Positions 1 to 7,706 of a DNA stretch of 64,000 nucleotides are shown here, one piece after another. The notes under the pieces were generated by a model. The model made no database searches, had not been told where the DNA came from, and saw only the letters and a program-made list of their open reading frames with translations. How positions within the stretch are numbered: the stretch's first letter is position 1; each line of letters starts with the position of its first letter. This DNA is from JAAYDS01 sp012729155 (GTDB taxonomy: Bacteria; Chloroflexota; Anaerolineae; UBA1429): assembly GCA_036774405.1 (NCBI GenBank), contig DAIPBO010000011.1, positions 28,821 to 92,820 of the forward strand. The letters are read 5' to 3'. Position numbers and translations under genes: made by a program.

Positions 1-87
1 ATAGCCAGCCTCAAGCAACAGAGCCGCCGTCACCGCACTATCCACGCCGCCACTCATGGCCACGGCGACTCGCTCAGCTGCGCTCAC
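1..87 (-). CDS. mnmA: tRNA-specific 2-thiouridylase MnmA, N-terminal fragment
   Basis: Only the first 29 codons are in the window; the rest lies beyond the left edge. From a GTG at 87 the frame reads into SGGVDS, the PP-loop ATP-binding motif of MnmA-type thiouridylases. MnmA installs the 2-thio group on U34 of Lys, Glu and Gln tRNAs using sulfur relayed from a cysteine desulfurase. The start codon overlaps the stop of the nifU-like gene (GTGA), so the two are translationally coupled. Last visible gene of the rrf2-cysE-nifS-nifU operon. Other PP-loop enzymes share SGGVDS, but the neighbourhood favours MnmA. Confidence 0.8.
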   Translation of the reverse strand, partial: MSAAERVAVAMSGGVDSAVTAALLLEAGY

Positions 88-485
88 GCCGTGGGCTGGC
101 CCGCCTCGGCCAGGCGCGCCTCGGGGTGCTTGGCATAGTAATCTTCGATGGCCTTGTGCAACGCCGTCACGGCCAACAGTGAGCAGTGAACTTTGGCTTC
201 AGGCAAGCCCAACTCGCGCGAAACATCCTCGTCGGTCATCGCCTCGGCGTAGGCGAGAGGCTTGCCCAGTACCAACTCGCTGGTGAACGAGCTAGAGGCA
301 ATGGCTGCCGCACAGCCAAAGGTGCGGAATTTGACGTCGGCGATAGCGCCCTCTCGCACCCTGAGATAGATCTCCATCATATCACCACAGGCCGAGCTCT
401 GTACCTCGGCAAAGCCATCGGGATCTTCCAGGGTGCCCACATTGCGGGGATTGGAAAAGTGCTCTAGCACGATCTCTTTGTACAT
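84..485 (-). CDS. nifU: Fe-S cluster assembly scaffold, IscU/NifU N-terminal type
   Basis: A 133-residue scaffold protein that receives sulfur from the desulfurase and iron to build Fe-S clusters. It starts MYKEIVLEHF and has SNPRNVG, typical of IscU/NifU N-domains. The three cluster-ligand cysteines are present at C33 (with D35 in ACGDMM), C58 (FGCAAAIASSS) and C101 (VHCSLLA). There is no C-terminal NifU thioredoxin-like domain. ATG 485 was chosen because GGAGGG lies a few bases upstream and it follows the nifS stop; the frame stays open further upstream. The 3-prime end overlaps mnmA by 4 bases. Confidence 0.92.
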   Translation of the reverse strand: MYKEIVLEHFSNPRNVGTLEDPDGFAEVQSSACGDMMEIYLRVREGAIADVKFRTFGCAAAIASSSFTSELVLGKPLAYAEAMTDEDVSRELGLPEAKVHCSLLAVTALHKAIEDYYAKHPEARLAEAGQPTA

Positions 486-507
486 GCGCCCTCCAGACAT
501 GTTGGGT

Positions 508-1695
508 TCAATGCGCCTTTGCCGGCTGATAGTATGGAGACAACGCCCGCAGGCGCGCAACAATACCAGGCAAGGCTTCTAGCAAACGATCGATGGTCTC
601 AGGCGTCGTGCTGCGCCCCATCGAAAAGCGCAGCGCGCTCAACGCCAGGCGACCCTGGACGCCCATAGCCGACAGCACATGCGACGCGGCCGCCTCGCTC
701 GAAGCACAGGCTGAGCCCGTGCTGCAGGCGATATTGTTCATGTCAAGATGCAGTTGCGCCGCCTCACCGTCGATGCCATCGAACACGAAACTGGCCAACC
801 CTGGCAGTCTCTGTGCCGGGTGCCCCGTCAGATATGCCTGAGGTATCGCAGCTAGCACGCCGTCGATGAGCCGGTCGCGCAGTGTCGCGAGGCGCTGGGC
901 CTCACTGAGCTGCTCGGCACAGGCCAACTCGAGGGCCGTGGCCAACCCTACGATGTAGGGTACATTCTCGGTGCCGGCCCGCAGACCAAACTCCTGGCTG
1001 CCTCCCGTCTGTTGGGGCTGACAGAGCACGCCATCGCGGACGTAGAGCGCACCGACGCCCTTGGGCGCATAGAACTTGTGGCCCGAGATCGAGAGCAGGT
1101 CGACCTGCAACGCCTGTACATCGATGGGCAGATGCCCCGCCGCCTGCACCGCATCACTATGCAGCAGCACGCCGTGCTCTCGAGCGATGGCACCGATCTC
1201 AGCCAGAGGCTGGATGGTGCCCACCTCGTTGTTGGCATAGATGATTGAAGCAAGCACCGTATCGGGCCGAATGGCAGCGGCCACGCTCGCGGGATCAACC
1301 ATGCCATAGCGGTCTACCGGTAGATAGGTGACCTCATAACCATACTCACGCTCAAGTTGCTGACAGGTATGGCTGACAGCATGGTGCTCTACCATGCTGG
1401 TGATGATATGTTGCCCCTTGCCGCGCAGGGCCTGGGCCACGCCACGGATGGCCAGATTGTCGCTCTCGCTACCACAGCTGGTGAATATGATCTCTGGAGG
1501 CTTGGCCGCGTTCAGCAGCTCTGCCACCAGAGCGCGCGCCGAAGAGACGGCTTGCAGCGCTTCCATGCCCAGGCTATAGCGGCTAGAGGGATTGCCATAT
1601 CCCCCTTGAAAGTAGGGCAGCATTGCATCGAGGACTCTAGCATCCACTGGTGTCGTCGCTGCATGATCAAGATAGAGCAGGTCGTCGTCTGGCAT
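508..1695 (-). CDS. nifS: Cysteine desulfurase, NifS/IscS family
   Basis: PLP enzyme of 395 residues that removes sulfur from cysteine, giving alanine and an enzyme persulfide. The start region is YLDHAATTPVD. The PLP lysine is K207 in SISGHKFYAPKG. The persulfide-carrying loop CSTGSACASS places the catalytic cysteine at about C330, a class I (IscS/NifS) loop. ATG 1695 is preferred to the upstream open frame because it precedes the conserved N-terminus and has GAGAGGG upstream. cysE ends 10 bases upstream and nifU starts 22 bases downstream. The product probably supplies the scaffold and MnmA. Confidence 0.95.
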   Translation of the reverse strand: MPDDDLLYLDHAATTPVDARVLDAMLPYFQGGYGNPSSRYSLGMEALQAVSSARALVAELLNAAKPPEIIFTSCGSESDNLAIRGVAQALRGKGQHIITSMVEHHAVSHTCQQLEREYGYEVTYLPVDRYGMVDPASVAAAIRPDTVLASIIYANNEVGTIQPLAEIGAIAREHGVLLHSDAVQAAGHLPIDVQALQVDLLSISGHKFYAPKGVGALYVRDGVLCQPQQTGGSQEFGLRAGTENVPYIVGLATALELACAEQLSEAQRLATLRDRLIDGVLAAIPQAYLTGHPAQRLPGLASFVFDGIDGEAAQLHLDMNNIACSTGSACASSEAAASHVLSAMGVQGRLALSALRFSMGRSTTPETIDRLLEALPGIVARLRALSPYYQPAKAH

Positions 1696-1705
1696 GGGGC
1701 CCTCT

Positions 1706-2398
1706 CTAGCGCTCGATGACCGGCTGCGGGTCACCGGCGGGCATCTGCTCGCGAAGCTGCGCCTGCAGCTCGGCGACAGTCGTGGCGAGTTCATTGATAC
1801 GAGCGTTCATCTGCCGGCAGTTCTCGGCGATGGGATCGGGATAGTTCGCATGGTCGAGCATGCCGCAATGGTCGCGCGACACACTGGGTCCCCGCACCAG
1901 CCGTGCTGGTACGCCCACAGCAGTGCTATCGGCCGGCACAGGCTTGACGACTATGGCGCCAGAACCGATACGGGCCCTGTCGCCGATCTCGATGGCCCCG
2001 AGCACCACAGCGTTGGCACCAATAACGACCTCATTGCCCACCGTTGGGTGCCGCTTGCCCTTTTCGAGAGAGACGCCACCGAGCACCGCGCCCTGATACA
2101 TGAGCACATCGTCGCCGATCTCGGCCGTCTCACCGATGACCACGCCCATGCCATGGTCGATGAAAAGGCGCCGGCCAATTCTGGCGGCGGGGTGGATCTC
2201 GATGCCAGTAGCGCGTCGTGTAATGTGCGAGAGTAGCCGTGCCAGCAGGCGTAGCCGGCGGTTCCACAAAGAGTGGGCCACACGATGCGACCATACAGCC
2301 CACAGACCAGGGTAGCAGGTCAGCACCTCGAGCCAGCTACGCGCAGCAGGGTCCTCGTGAAAGATGGTTTGGACGTCTTCCTTCAGTAATGCGAACAC
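1706..2398 (-). CDS. cysE: Serine O-acetyltransferase CysE
   Basis: Transfers acetyl from acetyl-CoA to serine, the committing step to cysteine, the sulfur donor used by the next gene, nifS. The 230-residue protein has a helical N-terminal region (EDPAARSWLEVLTCYPG) and a left-handed beta-helix of hexapeptide repeats (IEIHPAARIGRRLFIDHGMG, VVIGETAEIGDD, VVIGANAVVLG). The active-site region IDHG is present. A coiled, Gln-rich C-terminal tail (about residues 200-230) looks lineage-specific. It sits between the regulator gene and nifS in one operon. Confidence 0.93.
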   Translation of the reverse strand: MFALLKEDVQTIFHEDPAARSWLEVLTCYPGLWAVWSHRVAHSLWNRRLRLLARLLSHITRRATGIEIHPAARIGRRLFIDHGMGVVIGETAEIGDDVLMYQGAVLGGVSLEKGKRHPTVGNEVVIGANAVVLGAIEIGDRARIGSGAIVVKPVPADSTAVGVPARLVRGPSVSRDHCGMLDHANYPDPIAENCRQMNARINELATTVAELQAQLREQMPAGDPQPVIER

Positions 2399-2421
2399 TG
2401 CGCTCCTATCGAACTAGCGAT

Positions 2422-2823
2422 TCAGGCGATTACGCTGGCCAGGGTGGTCTGGCCCAGGGTATCGGAGAGGCAGTCGCGCACCGTGGTCATCACATCGCGT
2501 GTGGCGCACACCGGCTCTCGGTCACAGCGAGAACCATCGGGGCAGACGCAGTCGACAGTCAACAGGTTGCCCTCGACCGCGACAAACACATCGCTGACAC
2601 TGATCTCGGCGGGGGGGCGTGTCAACATATAGCCACCACGCGCCCCGCGCACGCTAGAGAGTAGTCCCGCGTCGCGCAGAGACGCTGCCACGCGTTCAAG
2701 ATAGGGCAGCGACAGCCCCTGCGTCTCGGCCACCTCGTTCAGGGCGATGGGCCCCTCACCATAGCGTCTGGCCAGTTCGACCATGGCTCGCAAGCCGGTG
2801 CGTTCTCGGGCAGATAGTCTCAT
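2422..2823 (-). CDS. Rrf2/IscR-family transcriptional regulator
   Basis: A 133-residue winged-helix protein that probably senses Fe-S status and controls this operon. The N-terminus matches the Rrf2 HTH (LRAMVELARRYGEG, LSLPYLERVAASLRDAGLLSSVRGARGGY). Cysteines C94, C100 and C106 form the C-x5-C-x5-C spacing of IscR-type cluster-binding proteins, with an extra C92. The residue three after the last Cys, His in E. coli IscR, is Arg here, so the fourth ligand may differ. It heads the operon directly downstream of a perfect palindrome, which suggests autoregulation. Confidence 0.9.
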   Translation of the reverse strand: MRLSARERTGLRAMVELARRYGEGPIALNEVAETQGLSLPYLERVAASLRDAGLLSSVRGARGGYMLTRPPAEISVSDVFVAVEGNLLTVDCVCPDGSRCDREPVCATRDVMTTVRDCLSDTLGQTTLASVIA

Positions 2824-2828
2824 AGATA

Positions 2829-2852
2829 AATCCCTACCAAAAGGTAGGGATT
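2829..2852. promoter_or_regulatory. Palindromic operator in front of rrf2
   Basis: A perfect inverted repeat with 10-base arms AATCCCTACC and GGTAGGGATT around AAAA. It directly abuts the -10 hexamer of the rrf2 promoter and lies 5 bases from the start codon, where a bound repressor would block transcription start. Dyads of this size are typical for dimeric Rrf2 regulators; the assignment to the adjacent regulator is inference. Confidence 0.75.
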
Positions 2853-2880
2853 AGTATATGGATGGCCCTTGCGCTGTCAA
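2853..2880 (-). promoter_or_regulatory. Sigma70-type promoter of the rrf2-cysE-nifS-nifU-mnmA operon
   Basis: Reading the minus strand, TTGACA (2880-2875), a 16-base spacer and TATACT (2858-2853). Transcription would start inside the palindrome. The -35 box overlaps the T-run of the upstream gene's terminator. Confidence 0.75.
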
Positions 2881-2912
2881 AATGGGGTCAACGCCAGTTG
2901 CGTTGACCCCAT
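2877..2912 (-). terminator. Rho-independent terminator of the BioD-DRTGG gene
   Basis: Perfect 13-base arms at 2882-2894 and 2900-2912 with a 5-base loop, followed on the minus strand by TTTT. It lies just downstream of the gene ending at 2949 and its T-run is shared with the rrf2 -35 box. Confidence 0.75.
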
Positions 2913-2948
2913 CGCCGTCGCAGATTCGCTAGGCTCCGCGGCCCCCGA

Positions 2949-4178
2949 CTATTCGAGACGGACGATGTTCTGCTTGTACACCTCGGCGATCAGATCGCGC
3001 TTGTAGACGTCGTAGGGCTGCATCTTGACCGAGAGGTGCTCGATGCGCTGGATCACCTCGGCGGTGTCATAGTCCAGCGCGATGGTGGGCAGATCTTGCA
3101 CAGTCAAAAGCTCGTTGTAGACCTGCTGCGAAAGGCCGCCCACCTGGCGACAAGAGAGGATCAGCCCCGAGAGGCCCGTGCCGTGTTGCGACAGCAAACG
3201 TTGATGATGCATGACCACTGACAGCACGCTATCGTTGGCATTGATGCCTGCCACCACCATATCACCCGGCAACACAAACCGCTCGTAGCCGTAGCGCAGG
3301 TTGATCACCTTGACGTCTTTGACCAGACGACTCGCCTGAGAGTTAAAGTCAGGCGGCGCGATGAGTTGTACGTTGCTGCCACGCTCACCTGCAAAGTCCT
3401 CGACGATCAGCCGCATGGTAGGCAGCGCCAGCTCAGAGATGGTGGGCACATAGCCGATGATGGGCGGCACCGGCTGCGAACACATACAGCGGCCGTAGAG
3501 TGGGACAAAGATACGGTCATAGTATGTCTCGAGATAGTGGCGGATCTTATCCACCTTGTCGGGAATGACGCCATTGATCACCAGGCCATCGATACGGGTG
3601 CCCATATTGCCCATGGCCATCAGATAGGGCCATACTTCATCGATGGTACTGCCGATACCACCCTCCGTCACCAGGATGACAAAGACGGGCACTCCGATGC
3701 TGCGCAACATGTTGATCACGTCAGCGTTAGAGACACCAGCGACCGACCCCACGCCAGGCTGACCGGTGCCCTCGACCACCACGACGCGTTTGCCCGCGGC
3801 AACGCGCTCGTAGGCCTCTCTGATCTTGAGCATCAACGCCTGCTGCCCCTCGATGGGATCTCCCTTGCTGGCCTCATCGATAAAGTTAGCGGTCAGACCT
3901 CCCCGCCAGATGACGGGGCTAATATACTCGTACCCGGGGTTGTCGGTGTTCATCAGCGAGGTGATCACGACGGCGTCTTTGTCGGCCTCGATATGCTCGC
4001 CGTTCTCCAAATCAACGGTCAACGTCTGCTGGCCCACCGGCTTGATGTAGCCGATCTCCTCGAGTTGGTAGCCTTGCTCGGGCGAGAGCAGCTTGCCGAT
4101 GATCCCCAGGCTGGTGATCGTCTTGCCGACGTTCCGCGCCGTCCCCAATACCACGATCGTTCGCGGATAGCTGGTCAT
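2949..4178 (-). CDS. BioD-like P-loop protein with DRTGG domain (phosphotransacetylase N-terminal type)
   Basis: The 409-residue protein has an N-terminal P-loop (GTARNVGKT, residues 12-20) and a dethiobiotin-synthetase-like fold with VVEGTGQPGVGS and VILVTEGGIGS. A DRTGG-type domain follows from about residue 240 (YVPTISELALPTMRLIVEDF). This combination forms the regulatory N-terminal half of long phosphotransacetylases, but the catalytic Pta domain is missing. A role in sensing or regulating acetyl-CoA/acetyl-phosphate flux fits the acetate genes upstream, but the function is not established. It lies 82 bases downstream of the CoA-transferase gene, probably in one transcript. Confidence 0.75.
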   Translation of the reverse strand: MTSYPRTIVVLGTARNVGKTITSLGIIGKLLSPEQGYQLEEIGYIKPVGQQTLTVDLENGEHIEADKDAVVITSLMNTDNPGYEYISPVIWRGGLTANFIDEASKGDPIEGQQALMLKIREAYERVAAGKRVVVVEGTGQPGVGSVAGVSNADVINMLRSIGVPVFVILVTEGGIGSTIDEVWPYLMAMGNMGTRIDGLVINGVIPDKVDKIRHYLETYYDRIFVPLYGRCMCSQPVPPIIGYVPTISELALPTMRLIVEDFAGERGSNVQLIAPPDFNSQASRLVKDVKVINLRYGYERFVLPGDMVVAGINANDSVLSVVMHHQRLLSQHGTGLSGLILSCRQVGGLSQQVYNELLTVQDLPTIALDYDTAEVIQRIEHLSVKMQPYDVYKRDLIAEVYKQNIVRLE

Positions 4179-4260
4179 GCTAGCTCCTTGGCGCCAGGCC
4201 GAGGCGCCGCGCTGCCTTGTTACACTCTGCTAAAACACCCTGGCAGCCTCCAGGGAACGC

Positions 4261-6168
4261 CTATTCGTCCTCATCGTTGGTAGGCCGCGGAACCGAAGCG
4301 GTCGGCTCGTCAAAGCGAAACTCGAGCGAGATGACGCCACTGTCATAAGAGGTGTGCTGCACATAGCCGCTCTTTTCAAAGATGCGCCGCATGCCCACGT
4401 TGGCGGCCATGACGGTGGCGCGGAACCCGCGAATGCCCCGCTCACGCGCCAGGCGAACCATGAATCGAAAGATATGTGAGCCGATGCCCTGTCGCTGGTA
4501 CTCGTCGGCCACCGAAAAGGCCACTTCGGCCATGTTGGCGTTGGCGTCGAGCATCCAGTGCCCGGCGGCCACTATGGTCGCCGTGTCTGAGGTCCCATCG
4601 GTGGCCACAATGCCGAGGTTATCCTGATAGTCCACGGCCACCAGTTCTTGCGACAGATCGCGCGGGAACGCTTTACGCCGCTGGAAGAAACGCAGATAGA
4701 CGGAACGCTCAGAGAGACGATAAAGGTACTCTTGGAAGAGGCGCTCGTCGCTGGCCTTGACGGGCCGGAAAAAGAGGGCCCGGCCCTGAAAGTCCTGGGA
4801 GTGCTCCAACTCTACAGGATAAACGGCGCCCTCGGGGATCACCTGGCTCTCAAAGAGATAGTTCTGAGCCTTGGCCTGCTCCATCAGTTCTTCGCGGAAC
4901 TTGGGATGAGCGATCTGGATGAGTGCGGTGGCGCGCTCGCGCAGCGTCTTGCCGTGCAAGTAGGCCACACCAAACTCGGTGACCACATAGTGCACATCGC
5001 CACGCGTGGTGACCACACCTGCGCCCGGGCTCAGGGCCGGCACGATGCGTGACACAGTACCGTTCTGCGCCGTAGAGGGCAACGCAATGATCGGCTTACC
5101 CTGCGGCGCCAGCGCGGCGCCCCGCACAAAGTCTGCCTGGCCGCCGATACCGCTGTAGATCTTGTATCCCAACGAATCGGCGCACACCTGACCGGTGATA
5201 TCTACCTGCAGCGCCGTGTTGATAGCGACCATCCGGGCGTTACGGGCGACATTGATGGGCGACGAATTGTAGTCGACCGGGTGAAACTCGAACATTGGAT
5301 TGTTATCGACATAGTCATACAGGCGCCGCGTGCCGATGCAAAAGGTGGCCAGCACCTTGCCCGGGTGAAACGTCTTGAGCGAGTTGTTGACCACACCAGA
5401 CTCGATCAAATCGATCAACCCATCGGTGAACATTTCGGTGTGCACGCCCAGATCACGCTTTTCGGCCAGGCCATAGAGTACCGCGTTGGGGATGCTGCCG
5501 ATACCCACCTGAATGGTAGAACCGTTTTCTACGAGGCGGGTGATGTGCCGCGCGATGGTCTTGCTGATCTCGTCGGGCTCGGGAGAGGTGACCTCGAGCA
5601 ACGGCTCCTCATACTCGACGATGATGTCCAGATCCTCGACGTGCACAAAGCTGTCGCCAAGGGTGCGAGGCATCAGTGGGTTGACCTGTGCGATGACCAG
5701 GTCGGCGGCATCGACGGCCGCTCTGACCGCCTCAACCGACACACCCAGCGAGCAGAAACCAAAACGGTCTGGCGGCGTGACCTGAATAAGCGCCACGTCG
5801 AGCGGCATGCGCCCGCTGCGGAACAGCTCAGGGATCTCGCTCAGAAATATGGGCGTATAGTCGGCGAGGCCCTCTGACACGGCCGAGCGCACGCCAGGGC
5901 CGACGAACAGCGAGTTATGCCGGAAATTCTGGTCATACGCCTTGCGTACATGAGGCGCCGAGCCCACTGTGAGCATATGAACGATCTCAACATCGTTCAG
6001 GCGCCGCCCCTCGGCGCCCAGGCGCACCAGCTCTTCCAGCAGATGCTGAGGCTCGCCGCACGCAGGGCTCAGAAAGACGCGACTGCCGCTGCGAATCTGC
6101 ATCAGGGCGTCGGTCGCCGACATGCGCTTTCTGGCGTAATCCCTGATCCACTGCTTGACAACTGGCAT
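4261..6168 (-). CDS. Acetyl-CoA hydrolase/CoA-transferase fused to a GNAT acetyltransferase domain
   Basis: A 635-residue two-domain protein. Residues about 1-430 match the Cat1/4-hydroxybutyrate CoA-transferase family: GSRVFLSPACGEP near the start, QVGIGSIPNAVLYGL, the active-site region HTEMFTDGLIDL and GIGGQADFVRGA. Residues about 470-620 are a GNAT domain with the acetyl-CoA loop EYQRQGIGSHIF. The CoA-transferase part would exchange CoA between acetyl-CoA and another acid. The GNAT part could acetylate a protein, for example Acs encoded nearby (inference). ATG 6168 was chosen because the conserved protein begins MPVVKQWIRDY. This fusion architecture is known in other bacteria. Confidence 0.88.
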   Translation of the reverse strand: MPVVKQWIRDYARKRMSATDALMQIRSGSRVFLSPACGEPQHLLEELVRLGAEGRRLNDVEIVHMLTVGSAPHVRKAYDQNFRHNSLFVGPGVRSAVSEGLADYTPIFLSEIPELFRSGRMPLDVALIQVTPPDRFGFCSLGVSVEAVRAAVDAADLVIAQVNPLMPRTLGDSFVHVEDLDIIVEYEEPLLEVTSPEPDEISKTIARHITRLVENGSTIQVGIGSIPNAVLYGLAEKRDLGVHTEMFTDGLIDLIESGVVNNSLKTFHPGKVLATFCIGTRRLYDYVDNNPMFEFHPVDYNSSPINVARNARMVAINTALQVDITGQVCADSLGYKIYSGIGGQADFVRGAALAPQGKPIIALPSTAQNGTVSRIVPALSPGAGVVTTRGDVHYVVTEFGVAYLHGKTLRERATALIQIAHPKFREELMEQAKAQNYLFESQVIPEGAVYPVELEHSQDFQGRALFFRPVKASDERLFQEYLYRLSERSVYLRFFQRRKAFPRDLSQELVAVDYQDNLGIVATDGTSDTATIVAAGHWMLDANANMAEVAFSVADEYQRQGIGSHIFRFMVRLARERGIRGFRATVMAANVGMRRIFEKSGYVQHTSYDSGVISLEFRFDEPTASVPRPTNDEDE

Positions 6169-6327
6169 CCTTGTGGCGCCCCTTTCGTCTCGTCGCTGCC
6201 GCTGCAAGGGCTGCGACCGGCGATCTGCTACCGAGATCGGGCGAACACCCTCGTTCACCTGTCTCTAGTGTACAACAGTTCGACACACACAACACACCGA
6301 TTGCCGGCCGCCCTGTGTGCTAGACCC

Positions 6328-7617
6328 TCAACTGGCCTCGAGCTGCGGCCGCTTGACCCAGATGCCTATCAGCGCAGCCACCAGGCAGGCGACGCCAGCG
6401 ATGACAAAGGCCGACAGCCAGCTCAGGCCGGCATCGCGGATCGCCGCTGCCATGATGGGCCCTAGGATGCCCCCCACGCCATAGGCGGTGAACACCCAGC
6501 CATAGTTGAGGCCGACATTCTTGGCGCCAAACAGATCGGCCGTCATCGTGGGAAAGAGTGAAAAGTTGCCGCCAAAGTTGAATCCGATCAACGTGGCGCC
6601 AAGATAGAGCGCATACTGGTTGCCGCCCATCCAATAGAACAACAGCATCACCACGCCTTGCAGTGCGCACATCAACACCAGGGCCAGCTTGCGGCCGATC
6701 CGGTCAGAGATGGTGCCCCAGACGATGCGCCCCAGGCCATTGGCTATAGAATAGAAGACTGCCATGGCCGTGCCGGCTATCGCCCTGGCCGCCACCTCTG
6801 AGACACCGCTCGCCTCCATCAGTCGCTCTGTGCTAAAGAGAGCGATATTGCCGATTGTCATCAACCCGGCCATAGCTGAGAAGATGAACATGATCCAGAT
6901 GGCATAGAACTGGACCTGACGCAGCATCTGCCCCGGCAACAGGCTGACCGAGTCAGCATTGCTGCTGCTGTTGCCAACGGTCTCTGGCTCCCACCCTGCT
7001 GGTCGATAGCCCTCAGGGGGGTTGAGCATCCAGAATGACCCGACGATCACTGCAGCCGCAAAGATGGCGCCATACAGAGTGAACACGCCCGACACGCCCA
7101 TGAGTTCGAGTAGATGGCCCCAGCTGCCGGCTAGCTGTATCCAGATCAGGGCGCCAAAACCAAAGCCCGCTACACCGAGGCCAGTGATGAGGCCTTTCTT
7201 ATCAGGGAACCACTTGATGCCCACAGCGATAGGGCAGACATAGCCCAGGCCGATGCCCGCGCCACCCACCAGCCCGATAAAGACGAGTTGGTTGACAAAG
7301 TGCCCAAAGAGTGCGTCTTTGAGCAGGCCAGCCAGCAGATACCCTGCGCCCAGCACCAGGCCACCCGTCAAGGCCACGATGCGCGGACCTGAGCGGGCCT
7401 GCCAGCGACCAGCCAGCACCATCACGATGGCAAAGGTGGCCAGCCCCACCGAAAAGATGGTCTGAGTCTGTGTCTTGGAAAAGTAAAAGGGCGCTTGGAG
7501 CAGATCATTGGTAAAGGCGCTCCAGGCATAGATGGCGCCTAGACAGAGTTGGATCAAGATGGCGCCCACCACCACCCACCAGCGGTTGCGGACGCGCGGG
7601 GCCATTGCTGCTTGCAT
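6328..7617 (-). CDS. MFS transporter, oxalate/formate antiporter (OFA) family
   Basis: A 429-residue membrane protein with about 12 transmembrane helices, from WWVVVGAILIQLCLGAIYAWS at the N-terminus to WLSAFVIAGVACLVAALIGIWV at the C-terminus. The signature LCLGAIYAWSAF and GLGYVCPIAVGIKWFPDKKGL are typical of OFA-family monocarboxylate carriers. Between acsA and the CoA-transferase gene, it is a good candidate for uptake of acetate or a related acid; the substrate is inferred from context only. GTG 7623 is an alternative start; both lie downstream of AGGAG. Confidence 0.85.
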   Translation of the reverse strand: MQAAMAPRVRNRWWVVVGAILIQLCLGAIYAWSAFTNDLLQAPFYFSKTQTQTIFSVGLATFAIVMVLAGRWQARSGPRIVALTGGLVLGAGYLLAGLLKDALFGHFVNQLVFIGLVGGAGIGLGYVCPIAVGIKWFPDKKGLITGLGVAGFGFGALIWIQLAGSWGHLLELMGVSGVFTLYGAIFAAAVIVGSFWMLNPPEGYRPAGWEPETVGNSSSNADSVSLLPGQMLRQVQFYAIWIMFIFSAMAGLMTIGNIALFSTERLMEASGVSEVAARAIAGTAMAVFYSIANGLGRIVWGTISDRIGRKLALVLMCALQGVVMLLFYWMGGNQYALYLGATLIGFNFGGNFSLFPTMTADLFGAKNVGLNYGWVFTAYGVGGILGPIMAAAIRDAGLSWLSAFVIAGVACLVAALIGIWVKRPQLEAS

Positions 7618-7706
7618 GCTCACACCTCTCCTGGGAAAAAACAGCCGGCGCGCCCGGCCGCCTGTCGTTGGCCAGACAGAGCAGCGGGCGCGCCGAACGA
7701 CGCGTC

